A stretch of 64,000 nucleotides of DNA from Diatrype stigma (GCA_022225965.2 JAKJXP020000061.1:222282-286281), one strand, 5' to 3'. Shown: positions 35,411-47,998, counted from the stretch's first letter. The notes: generated from the letters alone by a model not told the origin. Numbers and translations: made by a program.

Positions 35411-35950
35411 CAGCTTTTCGAAAAACCCCACCACTTATAATCCTCTAATCCCATTGGTTAGAATTAAGCGTATGCGCTAAAAAGCGTTTTGTAAGCCAAA
35501 GAATACATTCAAAACTCGAAAAGCGGGTCTGAGCTCTGAGATAAACTGTACCTGCCTATCACGTTATCGTCATCTGTGGCTAGTGGTGGCGTCACGCTGG
35601 TTCGAAAGAATTTTCTATGGGCACGGTTTCTCTGTAGTTAGTGGCATCATCAGCCTGGCAGTTGTCAAGAGCTCAAAGTCCTCTAGTCCAGGCAACCTCT
35701 GTAGAACTCCGAGGTCGCCCTTTTTCAACCGGTTTCCAAAGAAAATCTGGAAACTGCTGTCCTTCAATGTGTATCAGCTATTACCTACCTTCCAAGGTTT
35801 ACTCTTGTATGTTCTTTGCTGCTGTCCTGCTTCTCCAAGCCAATCTGGTTCGAATGCGGGGCATTCACAGGGCTGGGAAGCAGCAGGGATATATTTGATG
35901 TCAGGCTGTGGCTGACGCATCCCCACCTTTACTTCGCAATTGCCAGGAAG
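35411..35950. other. Unique island between two repeat blocks
   Basis: About 540 bp of normal base composition. It contains the left 9-bp target duplication (35,942-35,950) of the MULE, so before that insertion this sequence continued directly into what is now 46,153 onward. A 110-codon frame at 35,583-35,915 shows no family resemblance and is probably chance. Confidence 0.6.
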
Positions 35951-36087
35951 CAATTCGTTTAAACATACCGGGTCATTCTGATATAGATACCGGGTAATTA
36001 ATTACATTCGGATTAAAGACTCCGCCATATAATTTAGCTGTATACGTACTTCTGCGCCTATATAGCCTAACGTTGCTTATTATGTAT
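35951..36087 (+). repeat. Left terminal inverted repeat of the MULE
   Basis: Matches the reverse complement of 46,007-46,143 with almost only transitions over about 137 bp, including ACCGGGT, CATTCTGATATAGA and CTCCGCCATATAATTTAGCTG blocks. Confidence 0.92.
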
Positions 36088-36099
36088 ATAATATAATAT

Positions 36100-37613
36100 A
36101 ATGCAATATATTAATTTACGTATTTGCAATAATTAATCGTTATATAATAAAGGGTTTATTTAAAGCTTATTTTAATATTTACGGTTATTACGGTTATTAC
36201 GGCGATTATTATTGTTATTATTATTATTATTTAATATAATCCTGTTATTATTGCTATTATTATTTATATCGTTTTTGTTATTATTAATACTATTAATATA
36301 TAAAAAGCGCAGAATAATTAATTATATTATTAAGCGGAAGAAATGCGTTAATTGTGTTTTTTAAGGCATTTTGCTGGCTCGATAGGAATATTTCGTATGG
36401 CATCGTATAAACGCCGTAAAAAGCCGGCTAATAAATCGGTATAAGGGCAGGTATAAAGGTAAGGGCAAGGGCAGGCTATAAGGCTATTAACCGTTTATTT
36501 ATAGCTTTTATTATGCCTATAAAAAATCGTTCCTGTTGTTTTTCCGCTTTTTACGCCGTTATTTTGCGTTTGCCATTACGTTTGGCTTTTGTTTTAAAGG
36601 GTTTATCGTAAAAAGGAATGTATTTATTATTATATATTTCGCAATTACGTTAAAATTAACGTTACGCAGGTCCATAAAAGCGACGGTTATTTTCGTAAAT
36701 TTTAAAATCGAAAAGGTTAAGATGGTTTCGCTTTCGTAATATTTTATTTATTAGCAACTTAATAGGAAGTGCCGCCTTATATTGCCTTTCGGGTAATATT
36801 AATAAGTTCCGATATTGCTGTTATTAAAGTTCCTTTTCGATTAAATTGAAAGCACTATTCGAATATAACCATTAATGCTTATCGACGTCCTTTATTATAA
36901 AGGCTTACGGTTTAGTATTTCGTAACGAATAAAGCCGGGCTACTTAATCGTTTTTCCGTTAAAGTTAAACGTATTTGCTTAAAAGCAATTAAAAAATTAA
37001 GTATTTATAAAGTAAGCCCTATTGCCGTATAAATTGGCTTATACAAATTAATTAAGGAATTCCTTAAAGCTATTTCTTATAATTACGAAAGGCCAGTTTA
37101 TATTGTCGCCATAATTGCTGCATCGGAAAAGTCGTTATTTTATAAAAAACCGGCCCGAATATGCTAATAGCTTTGTATTTCCGAAAGTGGCTGCGTTTGG
37201 CATTTTTAATGCCCTTTTTATATGCGATTTAATGAGCCGAGTATATCGATTTAATTTAATCGTATAAGAGATTAAGTAAAGCGAAGCGATTCCGTAAATA
37301 ACGCTTTAAATGGCGATAGGCAGTTTTAATGCGGCTAGTTGCTCGAATTCCGTAGTTCTTAATATCGCTAATAGCGTATTCGCAATATTAGGACCTTTAA
37401 GAAAGATAATACGTAATTAAATAATTTAATAAAGCTGTTATAACGTTAGAATTTGCGTTAAAATAATTATATTTGGGGTATATTTGGGGATTTAAGTTAT
37501 TAATACGGATTAAAAGGGTAATATAAATAGGAATAATTACAAGTTATAAGGTAAATATATATAGTTTATATGGGTTTGGTTTAATATTTTCGAATAACTT
37601 AATAACGCAATAA
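36100..37613 (-). pseudogene. Left part of the MULE interior, including transposase C-terminal remnant
   Basis: This is the continuation, beyond the Copia insertion, of the minus-strand reading at 43,742-46,000. Short readable pieces include NIANTLLAILRTTEFEQLAA, in the place where the C-terminal part of the transposase would fall. Near 36,180-36,300 is a TTA/TTG triplet repeat. Stops are dense. The assignment rests on position inside the terminal repeats. Confidence 0.45.
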
Positions 37614-37618
37614 GAAAT

Positions 37619-37803
37619 TATTAATAAGTACGTACGTATAATTAAAGAAAGCAAATAACAATTAAATGAGACGGTTATGTATTAAAATGTCTAAGGTAGG
37701 AAGAAGTTTATTTGAAAAATTGCTAGCGGAAGCTTGCAGTTATATAGAACTAGTTTGCTTATATAATGGCAACGCGTACTAACGCGTTGGAATATAATCA
37801 TTA
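37619..37803 (-). repeat. 3' LTR of the Copia element
   Basis: A 185-bp direct repeat of 43,552-43,736, which is the 5' LTR since the element reads leftward. It retains CAACGCGT and TTGCTAGCGG blocks and is less RIP-damaged in places than the other copy. Confidence 0.92.
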
Positions 37804-38149
37804 TTTATTTTGTTTTTTTTCGCGATTTAATCGCGAATTGTGCCGTCGATTTAATTATATAACTTTTCATTTTTTAAATTATTATTTTCTTTTTATCTAT
37901 CTTTTTAATTTTATGTTAATTTCGTTGCGATTAATTAACGACTTTATCGACTTATTAGGGGACGTTTTCGTTATGGCGTTAATCGGGTTATAGCTGCTAT
38001 GGATTTATCGGATTTTATTTATCTTTTTGTTTTTATACAATTAACGAAGGGCCATGAAATTAATTATTAATCGCTTTTCGTTAGTGCTTTTCATTTATAT
38101 TAAGTATTGGTATAAAAAAAAAAGTCCGTATAAAAAACGAACGAAACGC

Positions 38150-41100
38150 GGAAAAGAATTAAACGTTTTAGGATTATATTAATAATGCAATAAATAACGT
38201 ATCCGACATTAAAGCCTTATATTATATTATAAATTTCGTTAATAAGGACGTTTCGAATTATTTTTTTGTATTTGGTAAACGATTAATAAATAATATTGCT
38301 AACGACGGTAAATTTATTAACTTGGGACGTAAATTTTTCGTTTTTAAATACGATAACGTATTCGATTTATAAGTTTAGGTTTTTGTTATTCGCAAAGAAT
38401 CCATTAACGAAAACATATAATCGAAGATTTTAAGGATCCAGTTAAATATAATTAAGTTTGCGGTTTTTGTTGTTTATTTATTATTGGATTCGGGCGTTTA
38501 ATAATTTAGCCTTTTTAGGACTAGGCTTCGTATATTAGGCAGCCGTAAAATAGTTAAAGATTATTTCGGATTGGCAAATAAAAGAGATATAAGTTTTTTG
38601 GGTTTTTTGTTCGACATATTTCTTAGGCATATCCGATGTTTTGGGGTTAAGTAATGCCAGCTTTTTAGCTTGTTTTTTTTGGGTCGTTAAAAGGCCGTTT
38701 TTTTTTAAGTAAACGGCTAGGCGTAAACCGTTAAAGTTTTCGGTAGCCCCGTTTTTTAGGATTTTCTGCGGACGCGCCTTAATGTTGGCTTTAATTAATG
38801 CCTTATTTTTTTTTATGAAGTTTATTATGCCAATATTAAGGGTATCGTTAATTTGAAGGCTTATTATGTCAAATAATTATTCGATACGGATTATTAATAA
38901 ATATAAATCGAATAACGAAGGGTTTATATATAATTCTTATTGGTAATAACGAAAATAAGTTTTAAATTAATATGTATTTAATTTAATTAATCCGTATAGC
39001 GGCTTTATAATACGTAATATCGTTTTTTCGGGATATTTATTTTTTAATTCCGATAGTAATCGTATAAAAATGGTACGTTTTATGGGCGTCTTTAATTGGA
39101 TATAAGCTATCGTAATGTTTCGAATTATGATCTTTATGCTTTAGTATTATAACGTAAATATTAAGGCCATAATTAATCGTTAATTTGTTTTTTGGATAAT
39201 AGGAATATACGTTATGATGGAGTTTTTATTAGGGTTTTTATATTTTTATACGACTAATCGGGATTTTTCGTAAGGGCCTGGTATATTTTTTCCTTTAATT
39301 TTGCGGATTATTCGGAATTTAAAGATAATAACTTTTTAATAAATGGCTTTATTATAAATAATTGGTTATAATATGTTATTTTCGAATAAGGCATTAAGTT
39401 TTTTTATATTCGAGGTTTCGTATGGTTTATTAAGGATTACGATTTTATTTTTTATTCGCAGCTTAATCGTTAAAATGCGGTTATGTTTTTTTTTTGCGTT
39501 GAAATATGTTGCATTAAAGAATAATATGTTAAGATTTTTTTCCGGAATAATGTCGTAATCCGTTGAATTAAAGCCTGGTTTTGATTTGGGTAATTCGATT
39601 TTTAAGTCTTGGGACGGTTTTGCGTTGTTTTTGGGTTACATATATGGCTTAATATACGAATTCCTAAACGTAAAGGTTTTTTTGGATGCATTCGAGGCGA
39701 TTGTAACGTTTTTATCAGTAACGGCGATAATTTTGTATGGACCTTGTTATTTATTTTTTTTGCGGTATATAAATATTTCGTTATCGAAAGGTAATAATAT
39801 AGGTAACGTTTTTTGGATATTAGGGCCGTTTTTAGTATTTAATGCGTTCCGAATTAAGCGTTAGGCCTTAATTTTTTTGATTTTGGCTATTGCTTTTTGG
39901 ATTGCAATTATTTTTTGGATTTGAAACGGCGTAAGCGGCAAATCCATGTTTATTTTCGGATAGGCCCTAAAAATTAACAAAATAAGTACGAGATTATTTG
40001 GGTTTGCTATATTATTAATAGCCTTAACGGCTATTTATAAGCGGAATGCGCGTAAGCCTTGTATTTTTTTAGAAATAACTTTATATATTCGTCGAATGGG
40101 TTCGTAATATTTTTTAATTTTGCCGATAAATTAATGGGCTTTTATTGGGACCTGTTTGTACGTAATACCGGTAAGTCGAGTTTTATTTTGGAATTCGGTA
40201 CTGTCGAAATTAATACCGGCGTCGTAAATAAAAACATTAGGGGGTTTTAGGTAAGTATTAATTTAATAAAGCTTAAAGGCTTTTTAGGTTTTTTTTATTA
40301 ACATATTAATTATAAACCGTATTGTTTGGAAATTTATAGCCGTATCGATAATATGGAAAATGAAACGTTTATCGAAATATATAACATTTATAATAACCTC
40401 GTAATTAAAGTTTAAGTCCGGATTTTTAAGAATAAACTTAAACCGTTAAAAGGCCTTTTTTTTAACCTGGCAATAATAATAAAACTTGTTAATTTTTTTA
40501 ATGTTTTTTAGGTTAATATCGTATTTTGTTTTTTTTAATAGGTTTTAAAGCTTAACGACGGAAAAATAATTAAAGCGGATATATAAACGACGTAGCTTTA
40601 TTTTCGTAAAAAAGGTTGCGCTATTAAAATGGAATTATAAATATTTTTATTTTCGGTTAATAAAAACCGTAATATTATTTTTATAAATTAATTAATTAAT
40701 AACGTTATTAAGGTATACGTTAAATTGGTTTATATTTTTAAATAATAGCAAAAATAAGACATCGGTTTTTATTATATGGAAATTAACTTATTTAAAAGGT
40801 ATATTAATAATAATTATTCCGAATAATTTTATAAGTAATTCGTTTTTAAAGCGGATGTTGGCTTTTTTGGCGCGATTTTTATTAAATAGCATAGAGCGGT
40901 TGGAAAATTTTTTAATTAAGGCAAAATATTAGCTTTTATTAATAATCGAAATTCGTATTGCATTTATATTTGGCATGATTCTTTAGAAAATGTATTTAGC
41001 GTATCGGTTAAAAATAAAGGCAATATCGAATTTGGATTACTTAATAAAAGGAAACGTAATTACGTAATAATAAAAGGCTTAATCAAAAAAGCATGCGGCG

Positions 41101-41400
41101 GTTATTTATTGATTATCGTTAAATCCATAATTCGAGAAAATATTGTCGTATTTTTTGTTAAACTTTAATTCCGTATCGTTAATTCTTTCGTATTTAACCA
41201 AAAAAGTAGCGTAATTGTTTTTTCGGCCTTTTTTGCGGTTTTTTTATTAAATACGAGCGTTTTTTTATTTCTTTTCGGTATACTTGGTAAACCAGTAGCT
41301 TTTTTTTTATATATCCAATATTTGCGTTTTTATATGCAAGTTGGACGTTTATTATTATTATATCGGCCTTTTCGATTATTACGATAATATTTGCGATTAA
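38150..41400 (-). pseudogene. Degenerate Copia polyprotein (Gag knuckle, integrase, RT, RNase H)
   Basis: Minus-strand motifs in order: a CIQKRKYW...YRKEIKKRS stretch at about 41,340-41,230, standing for the Gag zinc knuckle; the integrase core with VFIYDAGINF then STEFQN and VPIKAH near 40,240-40,120, and KYYEPIRR near 40,090; an RT stretch with LQINDTL at about 38,858-38,838, equivalent to the LQTDDTL catalytic motif of a fungal Copia group; and RNase H with FVNKF...NIIY then SFTKYKKIIRNVL near 38,310-38,220. Many stops and shifts are present. Family assignment is good; the gene is dead. Confidence 0.8.
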
Positions 41401-43551
41401 CGTAATATTAAGTAAGTTCTTTATTGTCGTTATTATTATTATTTTTATTAATTAAGTATTGCCGCGGTATATTTTTAAGGTTTTTATGAATACCGATAAA
41501 TATACGGAATTTATTAATTATGTTTTTAAATTTAATAAAGGGTTCGAAAAAAACGTATTAAAATTAAGATATATTGCGGCATATATAATAAATTGCAGCA
41601 ATAAGCTGTTGCTTTTTTTTAAAGTCGGGTTTTAATGCTTTTTAATATAAAAAAAGTTTATTAAATATGGCTTAGAAAACTTTTAGGTTTAATTTGTTTT
41701 AGTTGTTTTTATCGGTTTTAGTTTTAAAAAAGATAATTAAAGTTTAATTAAGGTAATATTAAATTTTGTTTTATTTCGTATTAAAGTAGCGTTTTATAGC
41801 GAGATATATATCGGTAAAGCATTAATAACGGAATATATTATATAAAAAATAAATAACAGTTCGTTTTAATAAGATGATTAAAAATACGGCGTAAAACTGG
41901 ATTTAACGGATATTCGTAATGTAATAAATATTTAAGAAAAATTTAAACTTATTTTCGAAAATGTTATATATTTTTTTTATATAATTATTTTTTTTGTTTT
42001 AGGCTTTTTTAAAATATCCGATAATGATTAATGGATATATTTTATTTTAAATTCGTATCGGCGGAATATTATAATATATTAATTGGGTTTGGTTATTGAC
42101 CGGTATAGGAATTAATTTTAGCGTAAGCGATGGTGTTATCGGAAAAAAGGAACCGGAGCCTTTTGGTAGTTTTGGAAAACCTAGGGAACCGGGTGGCCCT
42201 TATTTTCCGTTTGGGCGTCCGAAAGAAGGATTTAGTTGTTAGTCGAATAAGAATTTAGTTTGGAATTATCTTAAAGGGGGCATGATTTTTTTGGTTGGGT
42301 CGTTCGTTTTAATCGTTAAATATAGCGGTATATACGGATTTTTTTGCCTTAATATATAAAGGGCTTATGAATTATATGCCGTATTATAATTTATATATAA
42401 ATAATTAAGATACGGGAAAAATCTTATTAAAAGATACCTTAATTAGGTTAAGTATTTCGGGAATAATTAGCCATAATATTTTTAAAACGGCGGAAGCGGT
42501 TATTATCGGTTAAAATAAAAGTTAAGGCGAAAATCGATACGTAAACCTGGGCATTAATTAATGCAAAGATTAAGGCGTTAATTCGAATAGTTAAAGTTTT
42601 TTTTAAATCCAGTTGGTAATTCTTAAGGGCTTTAGGTACCGAAAGTTTTAGGAAAGAACTATTGGTTCGAATTAAATTGGAATTAAATTTAAAATATAAG
42701 GCGGCGCAATAAAAGCGGATTATGGAATAAAAAGAAATTAAGCGATTCGTTTGTTAGTATATATAATAACCGGGGGCGGATTTAACTTTAAAGGCGTTTC
42801 GAGGGGTATATAATTTTTTAATCAGTTTCGATTATTAGCGTTTTTTATATTAATGCGTTAAGCTATTTGGTTTTGGCTGTTTTTAATTTTTTTATATTCC
42901 AAATAAAAAGTATTTTCGTAATAACGAAATCGGCAAAAGCTTTATTAAATTTGGCGTTATCTTTATTAACGTAAATCCTTTATTATATAAATGCATTTTT
43001 TAAATTAGTCCGTAATAAGGATGGCATTATTTTAAAGTTTTTTGCTATAAAGCCTTATAACCGGCCTTAATAATTTTCGAACGTTTTTTCGAATATTCGG
43101 ACATTAAAAATATTTAAGTTTATATTTTCGAAATCGGCTAATATTATTAATGCTTATGTTAATTTTTAACGGTAATTTGTTATATTCGGGTCGAATTTTT
43201 TCTAATTAATTATTATCGGGTTAAAATAATTAAGCATTATTAATAAGCAATTCGTAATAATAAAAATTAATTTAAGCAGCCGTATTTAAGCTTTTAAGGT
43301 AATAAGGTCGATTTTTAGAAAATTGCTAAAAGGGCCTATTCGTATATTATTAATAGCATTTTGGGCCGAGGTTTCGATTTATTTATGTTCCGATATGGTT
43401 ATTAATAAAAATAACGATAAGAATGGGATTCGAAATATAGGCATATAAAAATAAAAAGGAATTATAATATTATTACGATATTTTTAATATCGTAATAGTA
43501 ATTTTTTTATTTTGTTAATTTGTATTATTAATATTTAATAATATTAATTAA

Positions 43552-43736
43552 TATTAATAAATACGTACGTATAATTAAAAAAAGCAAATAATAATTAAAT
43601 AAAACGGTTATATATTAAAATGTTTAAAATAAAAAGAAATTTATTTAAGGAACTATTGGCGGAAGCCTGCAGTTATATAGGACTAGCTTGCTTATATAAT
43701 GGCAACGCGTGCCAACGCGTTAGAATATAACCATTA
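43552..43736 (-). repeat. 5' LTR of the Copia element
   Basis: A 185-bp direct repeat of 37,619-37,803, followed on its right by the GAAAT target duplication. It has clusters of G-to-A transitions on the + strand relative to the other copy. Confidence 0.92.
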
Positions 43737-43741
43737 GAAAT

Positions 43742-46000
43742 ATATAAAGTTATATATATATTTCGAATCCTCGAAAGCTGGAAAATTCCATGATGATTTT
43801 TAATTAAGATTTGTTTTAAGGGGTAATAAAAATGTATAGGTACGGGCTTTAAAGGTATTTTAAAGGATATAAAGGTGATTATCGAAAGCCATTTTATAAG
43901 TTCCGATCGGTTTATTAAAAAGTTTTTGACCTTAAAAAAAAATAAAGGCATATAATTCTTTATTTATCGCTAACGCAATAATATAAATATATAATATAAC
44001 ATAATAATAACAAAAAAATATCGCATGGTTTTTATATCGTTATTTTCGCATTAATTGGAGCAATTAATTAAACATAAAAGCAACGCGAAGAAATAAAATT
44101 GGGAAAATCCTTTTATAAAGGGATAACGGAATAGCTTAGCGTTTGCGTAAGGTTTGAAATAATTATATTTACGAATTTAACGGCTGTATTGCTTTTTTAT
44201 TTCCTATTAGGTACGATAAAATAGCTTTTTTGTATTCGTATATATAGCTATTTTCTAGGCCGCAATAAAGCCTTTACGATTGTTAGGCCATTTTTTGAAG
44301 CGTAAAATAAGGGCATTTAAGAAAAGGTTTTCGGGATTTCCTTTATTGGTGGCTTAGGTGGTAGCAATGCCTTTAGGGGTATCGTTCTTTATAGGTCCAT
44401 TCTTATTATCGTTAACGTTTTCGGCGGCGGCCTTTTTCTTTTGCTTTTAATAATACAAAGGAAAGTTCGAACCGGATTAATCGGATTCGAAGGCATTAGG
44501 TTTAGCCAATACGATTTTGTTTATTTTAAGTAAAGTGGCTGTTATTGTGTTACCTTTAAAAACTTAATCCCGGTTTATATAATATATAACGTTTTTTATT
44601 ATATGCCAGATATAAAGCTGTTACGAAACGTATTTAAATACTTAAAGCGCAGCTTTTTTAAAGCCCCGGTCGAAATTACTGATAATAACCGTTAACTTTC
44701 GAATAACGTATTGCGTACGAAGCCGCTTAAGGCAATTAAGGTGCCACTTAAAGTCCTTTTTTGATTTATTTAAAAATAAGCCGAAGGCTACGTAAAAGGT
44801 AGTATTTAAAGGGGTTATTTCGACGATGTTAAATAAGGGTAAATTAAAGCGGTTCATTTTATAGGTATTATTCATTAATAACATTTCGGGATTGTTTTTT
44901 TACATTTTTATATATCACTTAAAGGTTTAAAATATCCGAATAATTCGTTCGGTTTATTCGTTTTAATTAACGAAGTATTCGATATTATATTCCTTTTTAT
45001 ATTTCTTTAATTTATTAATAAACAGCTGTATTAAAATGAAATTTCCTTATTGCTTTAATAAAAGCTTTATATAAACGTTTAATATATTCCTAGCATATAG
45101 CCTAAGCTTTTTTGCCCGGATTCGATTAATAATATCGTTACTCCTTTGGTTTAATGGGTTATTTTCTTAATAATAAAGGTTACGGCGAATTAAAGTATTA
45201 ATTTAATCGAAATTAAGGTCGTTATATTTTTTAAAATAATAAGCGATTTGGCCGGAAGTTATTTAGGCAATTCGTAATAACCTTAATATAGCTACTTTAA
45301 GGGCGGTATCGTTTCCGATGGCCTTTTTTTTTAGCTAGCGCTTATAGCTTATAATGGCATATATATTTTTAAAAGCAGTATAATTATAAGTAAGATTCGT
45401 TATAATAATATATTAATTATTTTAATGCTTTTAAAAAGGTTTTATAATGGCTTTATATTTATAGCTACATTTTTGCGTATCTTTTTTTCGGTTACCGAGA
45501 AACCTCGATTTAAGGGTACTTATGCGGTTGCATATAACGTTTATGGCAATAATAAACTTCTTATTTTTCGATTTTTTTAACCTTTTTATATTAATAAAAT
45601 AATCTTGTTTCATAATGTATTTTCGGAGGGCATTTATTGCTAACTTGGAATCGGAAAAGGTTTCGGAAAGATTTAGCGGATTAGGCGATAATCGGAAATA
45701 AAAAGGGTTTTCGTTTTCGTTTTTGCCGCGGTATAATTGCTGCCGTATAATATTAGGTAATAATCGGGTTCGATAAAAGTTAACCGTAAGAGGAATAACG
45801 GATTTGCGTTATTAAATTTTAAGGGTCTTAATAAATAACGAGTATTATAATAAAGCAAGTATAACTTAAAAGATATTAAGGCGTTTAAAAAATTAAGCTA
45901 TGGTTTAAAATTAATAATAACAGCTTAAAATATCGTAAGAATTATTGTAATAATTATTTTAATAATTTTATTTATTTAATTATTTCTTAGCATTTCTTAG
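43742..46000 (-). pseudogene. MULE transposase remnant
   Basis: The minus-strand reading at about 44,884-44,580 gives NNTYKMNRFNLPLF, then LNTTFYVAFGLF, VIISNFDRGFKKAAL and WHIIKNV. This is the DDE core of MULE transposases (usual forms DNTYKTN, ITDxDxAL, WHxxKN), with Asp-to-Asn changes at catalytic positions. Upstream (45,860-45,430) an N-terminal region remains partly open. The Copia element interrupts the gene toward its C-terminus at 43,741. MULE transposases cut and paste elements with long inverted ends and 9-11-bp duplications, matching the structure here. Confidence 0.8.
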
Positions 46001-46006
46001 CATATA

Positions 46007-46143
46007 ATACATATTAGGCAACGTTGGATTATATGGGCGCAGGAGTGCGTACGCAGCTAAATTATATGGCGGAGTTTCTAATCCGAATGTGGTTAATTAC
46101 CCGGTGTCTATATCAGAATGACCCGGTGTGTTTAAACGAATTG
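46007..46143 (+). repeat. Right terminal inverted repeat of the MULE
   Basis: Inverted copy of 35,951-36,087, ending CGAATTG and followed by GCCAGGAAG. It keeps GCGCAGGAGTGCGTACGCAGC where the left copy shows C-to-T/G-to-A changes. Confidence 0.92.
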
Positions 46144-46152
46144 GCCAGGAAG

Positions 46153-47998
46153 AGGGCAGGAGGGGCATCCCCCGGTGTGAAGAACCTTCGCGCCTGCCCA
46201 CTCACCGGCCTAGGCGCGACAGCCCTAAGTTACGAGTAATTGTCAGTGGAGGTTTGTCAACCACAGCCATAGAGTCAACAAGCAAAATGAAAGGCACGCA
46301 AGGCGAGCAGTCAAAGGGAACAAACACTTGCTGATTGTCTTGCTGATTGTCTGATTGTCAACTGACCCTAAGTATATGACCAATGTCGATAAAGCTTTGT
46401 TCGGAAGTAAGTACCTACCGATGCAGTATATCAACTACCCACCATACATACCTACACACCTAACATGCCAAACACATACCGAGGTAACTATCCTGTAAAT
46501 TCCTGTAAAGATCGATCATTCTTTATTTGAGTTTTTTCGTAGCCAAACATAATATGCAGAAAGTAAATATCATGATTATAATCAACGTAATCCTTTACTA
46601 GCCAGGTACCAGAATTCTTCCAATTCTGCTTCTTGGTCGTTCTGTTGGGTTCCGAGCTTCGGGCCTATCTATCTGCCTTGACATGGAAAGTGGCTTTTGT
46701 GAGATCTTCTTACAAGTAGAAAGTAGTGATGTCGTAACTACCTAACCTGCTAACCTACATAGCCTGCCTATTGTACTAGAAAGAGCTACCTACAGTATCC
46801 TTTAGGTAGCTCTAGTATGCACCTGCAGTCAGGCAGTACCAGTGGTAGGCAGGCAGGCAGGCATGTAGTGGTTGCAGGCTGCAGCTACCAACTTTCTTCC
46901 ATAGTTCTCTACATACACAACAAATGTTCCTCTGGTTTTACTTACCCCAGCAGTCTACACTCCACAACTACAGACTGCCACTGCCTGCCGACCTACTTCG
47001 TAGACTGCTAGACTGCTAGATTTCCAACAACCTGAAGACTGGCAGAACCCAGAACCACCTTGCCTGGGTTGCCTTGCCTGTCTGTGTATTTGGGCCAGCA
47101 CGAACCACCGCCCTCCAACGCCATCCACCGTCATCATCATCATCATCGACAATCTTTGTTAGCCCCGCGTACATGTGGCTCTTCACGACTCAACCGACTT
47201 CAGCACCGCAACACCACTTACAGCAAGACGGCATATCCGCGTCCGCCTCCCCTCCATCTATCCACGCCTCCTAGCCTCGACGTTGACGTTGAAAATACGA
47301 ACCAACTGATCGAGACCCTGGTTGTTGCTCTGCCGAGTTCATGCAACGACACACTGCGGCCCTGCGGTTCTCGATAGTCTGCGCATCTTGATTCACCATT
47401 TACCCCAGAGAGTATTCATAAATAGTAGAAATGGTAAGCTCGGCTGCTCCAAGTCTAATCTTATTCTGTCTGGTCCTGTTTGAGGCCCTCTGTACCTATT
47501 TCATCTATATGCATGCAAGTCTTGCATGGCTCCCGCCTCAGTTTCTATGCACCCATCCACCTCGTCGAACGTCGAGACTACTACAACTCATGCCTTTCAG
47601 CAAGTATGCGTTTGGGCACAGTTCATCTTGTTTCCTGCCTACGCAACTATTCACCTACATAGCTGGCCTTCAAGATACCTTTCAACACGCATACGTTTGT
47701 GCATAGCTCGCGCCTTGTTTTCTACGTGCCCATTTCTATTGTTAGCATCAGTAAATTGTCCTTCAACAACTATACGTTCAACATAGCTCCGACTTGTATC
47801 TCCTACCCCAAGTCATCTTGCCCCTCGCCTACACACATGCCTTACATCATACAGCCCCCAAAGCTTCTTCAATCCCCCCTGCGTACCTCTTTGGCGATTT
47901 ATCGCCTCTACTACTCGCGTTATCCTGCTCCCCGACAGCTTCAAACTAACAACTCCTCTTCATAGAGCTACGATTCCGATATCCATTCCCCCAACGAC
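46153..47998. promoter_or_regulatory. Upstream region and putative 5' leader of the deubiquitinase gene
   Basis: About 1.8 kb without a convincing gene. It contains a (GGCA)n tract near 46,848-46,862, a CAT/TCA triplet run near 47,133-47,147 and a pyrimidine-rich zone from 46,900 to the start codon. A four-unit diverged tandem repeat of 81-90 bp lies at about 47,519-47,815. An ATG at 47,431 sits directly before a GTAAGC donor and could be a one-codon first exon (see the deubiquitinase entry). Confidence 0.45.
47519..47815 (+). repeat. Diverged tandem repeat upstream of the deubiquitinase
   Basis: Four related units start near 47,519, 47,609, 47,695 and 47,776. Each has a core like GTTTGTGCATAGCTC, a CTTGTTTTCTAC-like stretch and a C-rich end; units two to four are introduced by CCTTCAACA...ATACG or similar. 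Substitutions here are not RIP-biased. Confidence 0.6.

Larger units (their letters stand above)
37619..43736 (-). mobile_element. Ty1/Copia LTR retrotransposon, RIP-inactivated
   Basis: A 6118-bp element in minus orientation with two 185-bp LTRs (37,619-37,803 and 43,552-43,736) and a perfect GAAAT target duplication (37,614-37,618 and 43,737-43,741). Minus-strand remnants run from the right LTR leftward: Gag with zinc-knuckle-like region, integrase, reverse transcriptase, RNase H, the Copia order. The insertion lies inside the MULE. LTR differences are all transitions. The LTR ends do not show an intact TG...CA because of RIP, so the ends were set by the target duplication and by where the two copies stop matching; both agree. 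Confidence 0.92.
35951..46143 (-). mobile_element. MULE (Mutator-like) DNA transposon with nested Copia
   Basis: Terminal inverted repeats of about 137 bp (35,951-36,087 and 46,007-46,143) begin CAATTCGTTTAAAC. They are flanked by a perfect 9-bp target duplication GCCAGGAAG (35,942-35,950 and 46,144-46,152), the length typical of Mutator-like elements. A MULE transposase remnant lies on the minus strand. Total length is 10,193 bp; removing the nested Copia (6118 bp) and its 5-bp duplication leaves 4070 bp. The interior is RIP-saturated, while the right terminal repeat keeps many CpA/TpG sites that are transitions in the left one. The element is inactive. Confidence 0.93.

Noticed and set aside
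35840..35856. GGTTCGAAT-like word suggesting a tRNA T-arm
   Set aside because: No matching acceptor, D or anticodon stems at the required distances.
35583..35915. 110-codon frame in the unique island
   Set aside because: No family resemblance, and the sequence was joined to 46,153 onward before the MULE inserted. No promoter or splice support was seen.
39373..39864. Hydrophobic, membrane-like + strand frames
   Set aside because: They are antisense to the Copia polyprotein; RIP-biased T-rich sequence read in this sense yields Phe/Leu/Ile-rich peptides that mimic membrane proteins.
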